Position numbers and translations under genes: made by a program. A stretch of 64,000 nt of DNA from Rhizobiales bacterium 2SD (GTDB lineage Bacteria; Pseudomonadota; Alphaproteobacteria; Rhizobiales; Beijerinckiaceae): the NCBI GenBank assembly GCA_005502805.1, contig SCMY01000016.1, positions 62,001 through 126,000 of the forward strand, in the 5' to 3' direction. Positions within the stretch are counted from its first letter, which is position 1. Each line of letters starts with the position of its first letter. Below are positions 1 through 8,247 of this stretch, piece by piece. Below the pieces are notes generated by a model that did not search any database, had not been told where the DNA came from, and worked only from the letters and a program-made list of their open reading frames with translations.

Positions 1-1513
1 TGAAAGCGGTGCAGCCAACGAAGATGAGCCCCGCCTCGTCATCGCGAACGAGCGTAGCGGTGCCGGGCTGTATCGGACGGTGCGCGACGCCGAGCAGGCG
101 CAATCCGAGACCACCCTTTCCCTCGAGGAGAGCAAGAATCCGCACTTTCCCGCTGTCGTCGAGCTCGCTCACGCTACCGTCCGGCCGCTCGACGCGGTCG
201 CAGAGTTCCAACAGGGCTTCGGGAGCGCCCTTGACGATGAGTTCCCGCTCATCGCCTCGCGCTACGAGCACGGAGGAGCGGCGCCTCTCGAAATCGAATG
301 GCAGGTCGGCCAATAGCTGCCAGCCGCCATCGTTCTCTCCAGCCTCCGCCAGCAGGGCGGCATCGAGATTGTTGCGCAGGCCGCTGCAAAAGCGGCTGTT
401 GAGGCGGGCGAGCTCGGTGACGCGCACACTCTCGGCGCCATCGCAGCCGAAGCTTCCGACATGGGCAATCCGGGCTTGCGTTAATGTGCCGGTCTTGTCG
501 GTGCACAGCACATCCATCGCGCCGAGATCATGGATCGCCGAGAGACGCTTCACCACGACCTTGCTCTTCGCCATCCGCATGGCGCCGCGCGCCAGTGTGA
601 CTGTCATTACCACCGGCAGCAGCTCGGGCGTCAGCCCGACTGCCAGGGCAACGGCGAAGAGGAAGCTTTCGATGGAAAGGCCATGACGCGCGAGCTGAGT
701 CAGCAGGACGAACAGGACCAGGAAGCCGGTCAGGCGCAGGATTAGCATGCCGAGGCTGTGGACGCCGCGTTCGAAGGCGGTCGGCGGTTCGCTCGCCTGC
801 ATCGAACGGGCGATCGAGCCCAGCCGCGTATCGGCGCCTGTCGCCGCGATAAAAAGCCGGGCTTCACCGGCAACCAGGCTGGTACCGCCGAAGAGTACCG
901 CATCCCCGCCTTCCGCCCCGTTCGGAGGTGCTGCCCGCTTCTCGACGGGAAAAGGCTCTCCCGTCAGGACGGCTTCGTCGGCCATCGCGCCGTGGGCGTC
1001 GAGGATCAATCCGTCTGCGGGTACCAGGTCGCCGGCACGAAGCGTAACGACATCGCCCGGCACCACCTCGCGCAGTGGAATCTCGACCTCTCGGCCGCTC
1101 CGGAGAACCGTGACGTGCACCGCCACTGTCCGGCGCAAGGCATCCACGGCGTTTTCCGCCTGCGTCTCCTGGAAAACGTCGAGCAGGATCGAGGTCAGAA
1201 CAATTGCGACGATGATGATGAAACTCTGCCAATCGCCTGTGGCGCCGGAGATCAATGCCGCAACCAGCAGGATCGCGATCAGGGGCTCGACCAGGCGCCT
1301 GGCAATCTTCACCAGTGTGCCGCGTCGCAGGCTGGCGACGGCAAGGTTGGGGCCGTAGCGCCGCAGACGCTGCTCTGCCTCGAAATCCGTCAGCCCGTGC
1401 GGGGTCGCTTCGAGCCGCTTCAGGAGAGCATCGCGACCTTCATGCGAGATCGGCACGCCTTCAGCTGCGGCTGCAGCAGAGGAGGCCAAGGTCCTATCGA
1501 CATGCGCGCCCAT
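1..1513 (-). CDS. mgtA: Magnesium-importing P-type ATPase (MgtA-like), C-terminal part outside window
   Basis: The reading frame starts with ATG at 1513 (GGAG five bases upstream) and runs off the left edge, so about 504 residues are visible. It shows an N-terminal cation-ATPase domain, the first membrane helices, and the phosphorylation motif CTDKTGTLT preceded by VKRLSAIHDLGAMDVL, a wording typical of MgtA/MgtB rather than of copper or calcium pumps. A nucleotide-binding segment with PFDFERRRSSVL follows. The family imports Mg2+ across the inner membrane at the cost of ATP. The gene begins 22 bases after the alcohol dehydrogenase stop on the same strand, so the two are probably one transcript under the FNR/FixK-type boxes upstream of that gene. 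Substrate is inferred from family wording. The C-terminal half cannot be judged. Confidence 0.85.
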   Translation of the reverse strand, partial: MGAHVDRTLASSAAAAAEGVPISHEGRDALLKRLEATPHGLTDFEAEQRLRRYGPNLAVASLRRGTLVKIARRLVEPLIAILLVAALISGATGDWQSFIIIVAIVLTSILLDVFQETQAENAVDALRRTVAVHVTVLRSGREVEIPLREVVPGDVVTLRAGDLVPADGLILDAHGAMADEAVLTGEPFPVEKRAAPPNGAEGGDAVLFGGTSLVAGEARLFIAATGADTRLGSIARSMQASEPPTAFERGVHSLGMLILRLTGFLVLFVLLTQLARHGLSIESFLFAVALAVGLTPELLPVVMTVTLARGAMRMAKSKVVVKRLSAIHDLGAMDVLCTDKTGTLTQARIAHVGSFGCDGAESVRVTELARLNSRFCSGLRNNLDAALLAEAGENDGGWQLLADLPFDFERRRSSVLVARGDERELIVKGAPEALLELCDRVERPDGSVSELDDSGKVRILALLEGKGGLGLRLLGVAHRPIQPGTATLVRDDEAGLIFVGCTAF

Positions 1514-1535
1514 ATCTCCGATGCCTCGGTTTCGG

Positions 1536-2669
1536 CTAGGGCGTAATCGCGACCTTGAGGACGCCGTCGCGCTGCGCGCCGAAGAGCTCATACGCCTCCT
1601 TGATGCGTTCCAGCGGGAAGCGATGCGTGACCAGCGCGCCGAGATCGATACGCCGAGCGTCGACGACGTCGATCAGGCGGCGCATCCGCTCCTTCCCGCC
1701 AGGACATAGCGTGGTGACGATGCGATGGTCGCCGAGCCCCGCGGCGAAGGCACCGAGCGGAATCGTCAGGTCCCCGGAATAGACGCCGAGCGAGGACAGT
1801 GTTCCGCCGGGGCGTAGAACTGCGAGTGCTGCCGCGAAAGTCTCCTGCTTGCCGAGCGCCTCGATCGCGACATCAACGCCGCGCCCATCCGTCAACCGCA
1901 TGATTTCGGCGACCGGATCGCCCTTGCTGAAATCGACGATCTCGTCCGCCCCGAGCCGACGCGCTATCTGCTGTCGTGCTGGAATGCTTTCCACGGCGAT
2001 GATCCGAGTCGCTCCCATCAGCAGGGCGCCTGCTGTGGCGCACAAGCCAATCGGTCCCTGCGCGAAGACGGCGACGCAATCGCCGATCTTCACTCCACCG
2101 CTCTCGGCGCCGGAGAAACCGGTCGACATGATGTCGGGACACATCAGTACCTGTTCGTCGGTCAAACCGGAGGGGATATGCGCGAGATTGGCCATCGCGT
2201 CAGGCACGAGCAGGTATTCGGCCTGCGCGCCGTCGATGGTGTTGCCGAAGCGCCAGCCGCCCATGGCCTTGAAGCCATGCCGTTCGCCGGGACCGTCCTG
2301 CGAGAGGCAGCCGCAGAGGCAGGCGGCGCTGTGTCCCGATGGGGTGATCGCGCCGGCGATCACCCGCTGCCCTTCCCGGAAGCCCTTCACCTCCGACCCG
2401 AGCTTCTTGATTATGCCGACCGGCTCGTGACCGATCGTCAGCCCGCGAGCCACCGGATACTCCCCCTTGAGGATATGGATATCGGTCCCGCAGATCGTCG
2501 TGGTCGTGATGCGCAGCAACGCATCGAGCGGCCCGGGCTCGGGCACCGGCTTGTCCTCGAGCTCGATGCGGCCGGGCTCGACGAAAACGGCCGCGCACAT
2601 CATCTTGGATCGCGGCTTTCGCCGCGTCGGCGTCGTAGGCTGCACATCTGATTGAAGGGCAGGGGACAT
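1536..2669 (-). CDS. Zinc-dependent secondary-alcohol dehydrogenase (isopropanol dehydrogenase-like)
   Basis: This is a 377-residue medium-chain dehydrogenase. The catalytic zinc site is visible as CGTDIH (residues 60-65) and GHEPVG (about 80-85). The stretch GAITPSG...GGWRFGN...DGAQAEY and PDIMSTGFSGAE match the class of bacterial NADP isopropanol dehydrogenases. The cofactor loop reads VESIP with an acidic residue where NADP enzymes have Gly-Ser-Arg, which suggests NAD preference (inference). The enzyme would interconvert secondary alcohols or short aldehydes and balance NADH under low oxygen. I chose ATG at 2669 because it has GGAGAG six bases upstream. The open frame continues upstream to 2798, but that extension covers the control region and carries no domain. 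mgtA follows in the same operon. Confidence 0.85.
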   Translation of the reverse strand: MSPALQSDVQPTTPTRRKPRSKMMCAAVFVEPGRIELEDKPVPEPGPLDALLRITTTTICGTDIHILKGEYPVARGLTIGHEPVGIIKKLGSEVKGFREGQRVIAGAITPSGHSAACLCGCLSQDGPGERHGFKAMGGWRFGNTIDGAQAEYLLVPDAMANLAHIPSGLTDEQVLMCPDIMSTGFSGAESGGVKIGDCVAVFAQGPIGLCATAGALLMGATRIIAVESIPARQQIARRLGADEIVDFSKGDPVAEIMRLTDGRGVDVAIEALGKQETFAAALAVLRPGGTLSSLGVYSGDLTIPLGAFAAGLGDHRIVTTLCPGGKERMRRLIDVVDARRIDLGALVTHRFPLERIKEAYELFGAQRDGVLKVAITP

Positions 2670-2728
2670 GATCGCTCTCCGAAATCGCCGAGATGAGATC
2701 AGCCTGCCGTGAACTGGTCCGGTTGGAT

Positions 2729-2742
2729 TTGACTCAACGCAA
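2729..2742 (-). promoter_or_regulatory. FNR/FixK-type box (proximal) of dehydrogenase-mgtA operon
   Basis: The plus strand reads TTGACTCAACGCAA, fitting TTG[A/C]-N6-[T/G]CAA. Its centre is about 66 bases upstream of the dehydrogenase start codon, close to the spacing at three other genes in the island. I see no convincing -10 hexamer below it. Confidence 0.6.
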
Positions 2743-2766
2743 AACCGCGAGAAAACACGCCTGCGT

Positions 2767-2780
2767 TTGATGAAAATCAA
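2767..2780 (-). promoter_or_regulatory. FNR/FixK-type box (distal), perfect palindrome
   Basis: TTGATGAAAATCAA is a perfect TTGAT-N4-ATCAA site of the Crp/Fnr family. It lies 38 bp upstream of the proximal box and is preserved with one arm mismatch in the duplicated copy near 13161. Confidence 0.75.
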
Positions 2781-2953
2781 CTTGGTCGACGGGGTCACAC
2801 CCCTCGATAGTGCGCCAGGACAGCTATCTACGCGAAGCTCGGTATGAACACGTCACGCTCTCTTCGAGACGTGCTTGGGGGGCGGGCAGATGCTGTGCCG
2901 GCACGATCCAAGCCCGGCTCGACCGACACCGGAGATGGGACGTCTTACTCCCA

Positions 2954-3501
2954 TCACTCAGGCGCTTTCCGCGTGGCGAACCACATGCGCTTGAGCAGGC
3001 CGTCCCCTCTTAAGAGCTGATGGTACAGTGCCGCCACAGCATGAATTGCGGCGACACAGAGGAGCGCATTGGCGGCAAGCTCATGCCAGCCGTTGATGGA
3101 ACGGCGCAAGGGCCGATCTTCGGCTGCGAAGCCCGGTATCTGCACCAACCCGAACAGGTCCCAACCTCTGGCCGAGACGTTCACGATGCCCAGAATCAGA
3201 GTGGCCGCGAGAAGGACATAGAGCAGCCCATGCGTGAGTTGTTCCGCCAGCCGCAGCACGCCGGTGTTGACTGAAGGAGGGCGCGTAGCGAACAACGCCC
3301 CCAGGCTAGCCGCGCGCAGTAGATCAGGACCAGCGTCGCTCCGGCCGAGATGTGGAAAGACCACATGCCGTGGCGCCATTCGCGCAGTAGCAGGGCTTCG
3401 CTTTGAGCCATGAGCCAAAGCAGCATCACGAGCGCAGCAGTCAGCCAGTGGAACGCGATGCTGATTCTATCATATCGCGCTTGGTCGGAACGATTCAGCA
3501 T
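2954..3501 (-). pseudogene. Cytochrome b561-type membrane cytochrome, frameshifted
   Basis: Two overlapping frames together make one ~180-residue cytochrome b561 protein. The first frame (start at 3501) gives the N-terminus with IAFHWL, a first membrane helix and HGMWSFHISAG. It loses the family after RLAWG. The second frame then continues with PPSVNTGVLRLAEQLTHG, two more helices, GWHELAANALLCVAAIHAV and a basic C-terminus ending at 2954. The switch lies near 3271-3290 in a C-rich stretch and needs one lost base or two extra ones. The histidines expected to bind two b hemes are split across the frames. Family members pass electrons from quinol to periplasmic acceptors. Either the gene is dead or the base call is wrong. 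An Irr-box-like palindrome lies upstream. Confidence 0.75.
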
Positions 3502-3642
3502 AGGAACCTCGTTCTTTCATGCGCTGCCGATGAGAATGCCTTCAGGACGAACGAGAAGCCCTCTCAGGATGATCCGGGCCGGCCGAAACACCGAGAAACG
3601 GGCGGGCATCACGTCGTCTACCACACACCAGAGGTGTTTTAA

Positions 3643-3659
3643 TTTAGAAATATTCTAAT
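3643..3659 (-). promoter_or_regulatory. Irr-box-like (ICE) palindrome upstream of cytochrome b561
   Basis: TTTAGAA-ATA-TTCTAAT contains the perfect inverted repeat TTAGAA-N3-TTCTAA. This closely resembles the iron control element bound by the heme-sensing regulator Irr in Rhizobiales. It lies about 145 bases upstream of the b-type cytochrome start, in a locally AT-rich patch. Assignment to Irr is an inference from motif resemblance. Confidence 0.5.
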
Positions 3660-3731
3660 CAATGGTCGGACGCCCCGCGCCGCTGGGGGCAGCTTTCACG
3701 CACTCCTAGGGGCCTGTTTTAGGCCTTGCAC

Positions 3732-6122
3732 TCACGTCCCTGCCGACCATTGCCAGTCGCGCACCTCCGGCATGTCGATGCCATGTTCGCGGATATAGCG
3801 TCTGTGCTCTGTCAGCTTGTCGCGGATCGCTTGCTTGGCGTACGCGGCCCGATCACCGAGTTTTGGTACCCGGTCGATGACATCGCCGACGAGGTGGAAG
3901 CGGTCGAGCCGATTGCGCACGACCATGTCGAAGGTCGTCGTCGTCGAACCCTCCTCCTCATAGCCGCGTACATGCATGTTGGCGTGGTTGGTGCGCCTAT
4001 AAGCAAGCCGATGGATGAGCCAGGGATAGCCGTGATAGGCAAAGATCACCGGCTTGTCTGTTGTGAACAGGGCGTCGAAATCTGGATCGGTGAGGCCGTG
4101 AGGGTGTTGCGTCTTAGGTTGCAGCGTCATCAGGTCGACAACATTGACAACGCGGACCTTGAGATCGGGAAGATTTTCGCGCAGCAGCTTGACCGCTGCC
4201 AGTGTTTCCAGCGTCGGCACGTCGCCGGCGCAGGCCATCACCACGTCGGGCTCGCTGCCAAGGTCGTTGCTGGCCCATTCCCAGATGCCGATTCCCTGCG
4301 CGCAATGCTTGATCGCAGCGTCCATGTCGAGCCACTGCGGCGAGGGCGCCTTGCCGGCGACGATGACGTTGATCCGGTCCCAGCTTCTGAGGCAATGGTC
4401 AGTGACATGGAGTAGCGTATTGGCGTCCGGCGGTAGATACACCCGCACGATATCGGCCTTCTTGTTCGCGACATGGTCGATGAAGCCGGGGTCCTGATGG
4501 CTGAATCCGTTATGGTCCTGCTGCCAGACATGGGAGGTGAGGAGGTAGTTCAGCGAGGCGATCGGCCGCCGCCAAGGCACTTCCTTGGCCGTCTTCAGCC
4601 ATTTCGCATGCTGGTTGACCATTGAATCGACGATGTGGATGAAGGCCTCATAGCAGGCAAACAGGCCGTGGCGGCCGGTTAGGAGATAACCTTCGAGCCA
4701 GCCCTGACAGAGATGCTCGCTCAGGATTTCGGTGACACGTCCGTCGCGTGTGAGATTCTCGTCTTCCGGGATGATCGCTTCCTGCCAGGCTCGGTCTGTC
4801 ACCTCGAAGAGGGCCTGCAGGCGGTTAGAGGCCGTCTCGTCCGGGCCGAAGATCCTGAAGTTCCGGCTGGCCTCGTTTGCCTTCATGACATCGCGCAGGA
4901 ACGCACCCATGATCCGGGTCGCTTCGGCCTTGGCGTCGCCGGGATGGGCCACCGGCACAGCGTGGCACATGTAGTCTGGGATCCTGAGAGGCCGGCGCAG
5001 CGCGCCGCCATTCGCATGCGGGTTGGCACTCATCCGCTTCTCGCCCGATGGTGCCAGTGCGGCGATCTCAGGATGCAGCCGCCCGGACGCGTCGAACAAC
5101 TCGTCGGGACGGTAGCTGCGCAGCCAGTTTTCGAGCAGATGCAGATGACCCGGCTTCGACATGTCGCCGAACGGCACCTGATGCGAGCGCCAGAAGCCCT
5201 CGGCCTTCAGGCCGTCGACGGTCTTGGGACCGGTCCAGCCCTTCGGGCTTCGCAGCACGATCATCGGCCAGCGCGGCCGGCTGTGGGCTGTCCCTGCGCG
5301 GGCTTCACCTTGGATCGCGGCGATTCCTGAGAATGCGGTATCCAGGGCGACGGCCATCGTCCGGTGCATCACTTCCGGCTGCTCGCCCTCGACGAAGATC
5401 GGATCGTAGCCGTACCCGCGCAGCAGCGCGTCCAGCTCGGCATGGGGGATGCGCGCCAGGACGGTCGGATTGGCGATCTTGTAGCCGTTTAGATGCAGGA
5501 TCGGCAGGGCCGCACCGTCCGCTGCCGGATTGAGGAATTTGTTGGAGTGCCAGGACGCTGCGAGCGGCCCGGTTTCGGCTTCGCCGTCGCCGATCACGCA
5601 GGCAGCGATCAAGCCGGGATTGTCGAGCACGGCGCCGAAGGCATGCGCTAGGCTGTAGCCGAGCTCGCCGCCTTCATGAATGGAGCCGGGGGTATCAGGC
5701 GCGGCGTGGCTGGGAATGCCGCCAGGGAACGAGAACTGCCTGACGAAGCGCCGTAGACCCTCCTCGTTCTGCGAGACGTCCGGATAGAGCTCGCTATAGG
5801 TGCCTTCGAGATAGGTGCTCGCCACCACGCCCGGCGCGCCATGCCCCGGCCCGGCGATGAAGAGGACATCCAGATTCCGGGTGCTGATGATGCGATTGAG
5901 ATGCAGATAGATGAAATTCAGGCCCGGTGTCGTGCCCCAATGGCCGAGTAACCGCGGCTTCACATGCTCGATCCGCAGAGGCTCGCGCAGCAACGGATTG
6001 TCGAGCAGATAGATCTGCGCCACGGAGAGGTAGTTGACGGCCCGCCACCAGGCCTGCATCAGCGCGATCTCCTCGGAACTCAGGGCCGTCGTTGGCGCTG
6101 TATCGATATCCATCGAGGTCAT
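3732..6122 (-). CDS. xfp: Xylulose-5-phosphate/fructose-6-phosphate phosphoketolase
   Basis: The protein has 796 residues, the usual length for the family, and is intact. It cleaves xylulose 5-phosphate (and often fructose 6-phosphate) with phosphate to acetyl phosphate plus glyceraldehyde 3-phosphate (or erythrose 4-phosphate), using thiamine diphosphate in the cytosol. The N-terminal family block (WWRAVNYLSVAQIYL, then GHWGTTPGLNFIY) is present, followed by GPGHGAPG and the cofactor motif GDGEAETGP. The C-terminal part ends in a family-typical HGIDMPEV...W segment. ATG at 6122 is used, and a second Met three codons on is possible. A FixK-type box is centred 70 bases upstream with TACAAT (6165-6160) at -10 spacing. 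The acetyl phosphate made here is the substrate of the Pta and AckA proteins 10 kb away in the same island. Confidence 0.95.
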   Translation of the reverse strand: MTSMDIDTAPTTALSSEEIALMQAWWRAVNYLSVAQIYLLDNPLLREPLRIEHVKPRLLGHWGTTPGLNFIYLHLNRIISTRNLDVLFIAGPGHGAPGVVASTYLEGTYSELYPDVSQNEEGLRRFVRQFSFPGGIPSHAAPDTPGSIHEGGELGYSLAHAFGAVLDNPGLIAACVIGDGEAETGPLAASWHSNKFLNPAADGAALPILHLNGYKIANPTVLARIPHAELDALLRGYGYDPIFVEGEQPEVMHRTMAVALDTAFSGIAAIQGEARAGTAHSRPRWPMIVLRSPKGWTGPKTVDGLKAEGFWRSHQVPFGDMSKPGHLHLLENWLRSYRPDELFDASGRLHPEIAALAPSGEKRMSANPHANGGALRRPLRIPDYMCHAVPVAHPGDAKAEATRIMGAFLRDVMKANEASRNFRIFGPDETASNRLQALFEVTDRAWQEAIIPEDENLTRDGRVTEILSEHLCQGWLEGYLLTGRHGLFACYEAFIHIVDSMVNQHAKWLKTAKEVPWRRPIASLNYLLTSHVWQQDHNGFSHQDPGFIDHVANKKADIVRVYLPPDANTLLHVTDHCLRSWDRINVIVAGKAPSPQWLDMDAAIKHCAQGIGIWEWASNDLGSEPDVVMACAGDVPTLETLAAVKLLRENLPDLKVRVVNVVDLMTLQPKTQHPHGLTDPDFDALFTTDKPVIFAYHGYPWLIHRLAYRRTNHANMHVRGYEEEGSTTTTFDMVVRNRLDRFHLVGDVIDRVPKLGDRAAYAKQAIRDKLTEHRRYIREHGIDMPEVRDWQWSAGT

Positions 6123-6423
6123 TGCCTGCGCTCCCGGAGGCGGATCGTCACACGAGGCAATTGTAGCGCGCTGTCGTTGCGCGCTTTGATTTGCCGCAAA
6201 GCGGCTCAGACATTCTGCGAGTACGGAATAGCCGCACCGGAACGGGGATGATCGAACATCATCATGGCGTCGATCAGTTCATGGTCCTCGCAGAAGGCAT
6301 GAGACGGGCTATCAGCCAGCCCAAATGCCGGACGCCCCGGCTCAACGCCCTTGGAACGCCAGGCATGGCGCACTGAGGCCGCGATGTGCCTGCGCAGAGG
6401 CGCAGTAATTGGAGGAAAGTCGC
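6123..6423. other. Intergenic region between divergent xfp and GNAT genes
   Basis: The left part holds the xfp promoter with its FixK-type box. The right part contains a possible 42-codon frame (6248-6376, plus strand, beginning MIEHHHGVDQF). It resembles nothing I know and has only a weak GGGG before its ATG, so I do not call it as a gene. I see nothing else. Confidence 0.5.
6186..6199 (-). promoter_or_regulatory. FNR/FixK-type box of xfp
   Basis: TTGATTTGCCGCAA fits TTG[A/C]-N6-[T/G]CAA. Read on the minus strand it is followed by TACAAT at 6165-6160, which puts the box centre about 40 bases before the expected start of transcription, the classical activating position. The box centre is 70 bases from the xfp start codon. 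Confidence 0.65.
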
Positions 6424-6942
6424 ATGATCACCGACGATCTAAACCGGGATTTGAGCACTCGAACGGGCTTCACGTTTCATGTCCGGCCTGCCGGACCCGA
6501 CGATGAGGCGGGACTGGCCGCGTTCTTCAAGCATGTGACGCCTGAGGATCTACGCTTCCGCTTTCTGACCACGGTCAGGGAGGTGGGGCACGATCGTCTG
6601 GTGGCCATGACGAAAATTGATCATCGACAGACCGAGAACTTCATCGCCTTTACCGAGGACGGAAAGACGATCGTCGCCACTGGCATGTTGGCCTGTGATG
6701 CTGCCTTGGCGAGAGGGGAGGTCGCGATCTCGGTCCGGAGCGAATACAAGCACAAGGGCGTCGGCTGGGAATTGCTCAGGCACATCTGCAATTTCGCCGA
6801 GACCAAGGGCGTAAAAGTCGTCGAATCCCTCGAAGATCGCCAAAATCACGAAGCGATCGAGATTGAGCGCGAGCAGGGATTTGAGGTCGACGAGTGCCCC
6901 GGTGATGTTCGCCTCGTCGTGCTCAGGAAGAGACTGGGGTAA
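6424..6942 (+). CDS. GNAT family N-acetyltransferase
   Basis: The protein has 172 residues from ATG at 6424, which has GGAGGAA seven bases upstream. An in-frame TTG at 6409 is the less likely alternative start. The fold is recognisable from an N-terminal FHVRPAGPDDEAGLAAFF segment, strands ending in ATGML and VAISVRSEYKHKGVGWELL (the acetyl-CoA pyrophosphate-binding loop), and QGFEV near the end. Such single GNAT domains resemble the C-terminal domain of protein lysine acetyltransferases and are common next to stress and fermentation genes. The target is unknown. It is divergent from xfp and could share its control region. A strong hairpin follows the gene. The transferase class is clear, the substrate is not. 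Confidence 0.8.
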   Translation: MITDDLNRDLSTRTGFTFHVRPAGPDDEAGLAAFFKHVTPEDLRFRFLTTVREVGHDRLVAMTKIDHRQTENFIAFTEDGKTIVATGMLACDAALARGEVAISVRSEYKHKGVGWELLRHICNFAETKGVKVVESLEDRQNHEAIEIEREQGFEVDECPGDVRLVVLRKRLG

Positions 6943-7242
6943 ATGCCGGGTCGGGCGTTGCAGGCTGGCGGGCGTGAGCATGAGAAGCTCATGCTCACGC
7001 GGGTTTGTCGCCCCCGATCTACATTCTTCGTTGTCCTGCCCAGCAAGGGTCAGCCGGCTCTCGCGGAGGGCCTTGGGGCCATGTCTTGTTGCCCTGTAAT
7101 CAGGTGCAACAGGCCGGTCGAAGGTCGCATGGCGCTGCCGGACACGTTCATCGATGCGGTTGAGTAGCCTGGCCGGCTGCTCGTCACATGCTAAGATAAT
7201 AATTTCTTGAACGCATATGCCTGCTTCTTTTGGAGATCCAAG
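6943..7242. other. Intergenic region between GNAT gene and export operon
   Basis: It contains a perfect hairpin at 6972-7000 and then about 240 bases with no gene I can support. An open frame from 6943 to 7167 has no recognisable domain. Only a half-site of a FixK-type box (TTGA at 7160-7163) is seen before the HlyD gene. Confidence 0.5.
6972..7000 (+). terminator. Hairpin after GNAT gene, probable terminator
   Basis: A 13-bp perfect stem (GCGTGAGCATGAG paired with CTCATGCTCACGC) closes a 3-base loop, 30 bases after the GNAT stop. The following GGGTTTG is a poor U-tract, so termination may be weak or the hairpin may protect the mRNA end. Confidence 0.55.
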
Positions 7243-8247
7243 ATGCGCCCCTTTCGCGCTGCAGCGACAGCCATTCTCGCTGCGCTCGTCCTGTCGGCGC
7301 CAGGGGCGCAGGCGCAATCCCGCATCAAGGCGCTGATCGAGCGGCTGCGCGGCGACTCGATGCCCGACGGCATCGTCAAGACCAATGGCCGCATCGAAGC
7401 GACACAGGTCGACGTCGCCTCGAAATATGCCGGCCGCCTGGCGGAGGTCACGGTCAAGGAAGGCGACGAGGTCACGGCCGGGCAGGTGATCGCACGCATT
7501 TCCTCGCCGGAATACGAGGCGCAGTTGCGTGCCGCGCAGGCGCAGGTGCTGCGCGCGCGACAGGCGCTTGCGGAGGCCGAGGCGCTGATCGCACAGCGCA
7601 AGAGCGACCAGATCCTGGCCCGCACCGATGCCGAGCGCGGCAAGGAGCTCGTCGCCAAGGGCTATCTCAGCAAGCAGGTCGACGACCAGCGCTCGGCCAA
7701 GGCCGATGCGGCCGATGCGGCGCTCAAGGCGGCGCAGGCGCAGCGCGACCAGGCCCAGTTCGCCATCCACGCCTCGGAGGCCGATGCCGAGCAGATCAAG
7801 GCGATCCTGGTCGATCTGGTGCTGCTGGCGCCGCGCAGCGGCCGTGTGCAGTACCAGCTCGCCCGCACCGGCGAGGTCGTCTCGGCCGGCACGCGCGTCG
7901 TCACCATCCTCGACCTGTCGGATGTCTATATGACGATCTACCTGCCGGCAGCGCAGGCCGGACAGCTCGCGCTCGGCGACGAGGCGCGGATCATCCTCGA
8001 CCCCGTCCCGCAATATGTCATCCCCGCGACGGTCAGCTTCGTCGCCGCCGATGCGCAGTTCACACCCAAGGCTGTCGAGACCGCCGAGGAGCGTGAGAAG
8101 CTGGTCTTCCGCGCCAAGCTCCAGGTCGATCCGAAGCTGCTCGCCAAATACCACCGGCAGGTGAAGACCGGCGTGCGCGGTCTCGGCTTCGTCCGCACCT
8201 CTCCCTCTGCGGAATGGCCCGAATCGCTTGCCGTAAAGCTGCCATGA
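7243..8247 (+). CDS. HlyD-family membrane fusion protein (YhiI-like) of RbbA-type exporter
   Basis: The protein has 334 residues from ATG at 7243 (GGAG seven bases upstream). The open frame begins earlier at 7207 without a ribosome site. A signal-like hydrophobic segment (about residues 5-24, ending GAQAQ) anchors it, followed by the lipoyl-type half-motif KYAGRLAEVTVKEGDEVTAGQVI, a long alanine-rich coiled-coil hairpin (about residues 85-190), and the second half LAPRSGRVQYQLARTGEVV. Such proteins bridge an inner-membrane ABC exporter to the outer membrane. Its stop overlaps the next start by ATGA, and the three-gene order HlyD, double-ATPase-permease, permease equals E. coli yhiI-rbbA-yhhJ. 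The exported substrate is unknown. Confidence 0.88.
   Translation: MRPFRAAATAILAALVLSAPGAQAQSRIKALIERLRGDSMPDGIVKTNGRIEATQVDVASKYAGRLAEVTVKEGDEVTAGQVIARISSPEYEAQLRAAQAQVLRARQALAEAEALIAQRKSDQILARTDAERGKELVAKGYLSKQVDDQRSAKADAADAALKAAQAQRDQAQFAIHASEADAEQIKAILVDLVLLAPRSGRVQYQLARTGEVVSAGTRVVTILDLSDVYMTIYLPAAQAGQLALGDEARIILDPVPQYVIPATVSFVAADAQFTPKAVETAEEREKLVFRAKLQVDPKLLAKYHRQVKTGVRGLGFVRTSPSAEWPESLAVKLP

Larger units (their letters stand above)
2691..2790 (-). promoter_or_regulatory. Duplicated control region, copy 1 (dehydrogenase-mgtA promoter)
   Basis: Read on the minus strand, this ~100-bp segment matches 13151-13251 on the plus strand with about 14 mismatches counted by eye. Mismatches fall at all codon positions, so the match is not due to a conserved protein. 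Both copies keep two FNR/FixK-type boxes 38 bp apart, plus a shared GGACCAGTTCACGG block. Confidence 0.8.

Noticed and set aside
6550..8154. A 534-codon minus-strand frame across the GNAT and HlyD genes
   Set aside because: It has no domain and lies opposite two well-supported genes and the hairpin.
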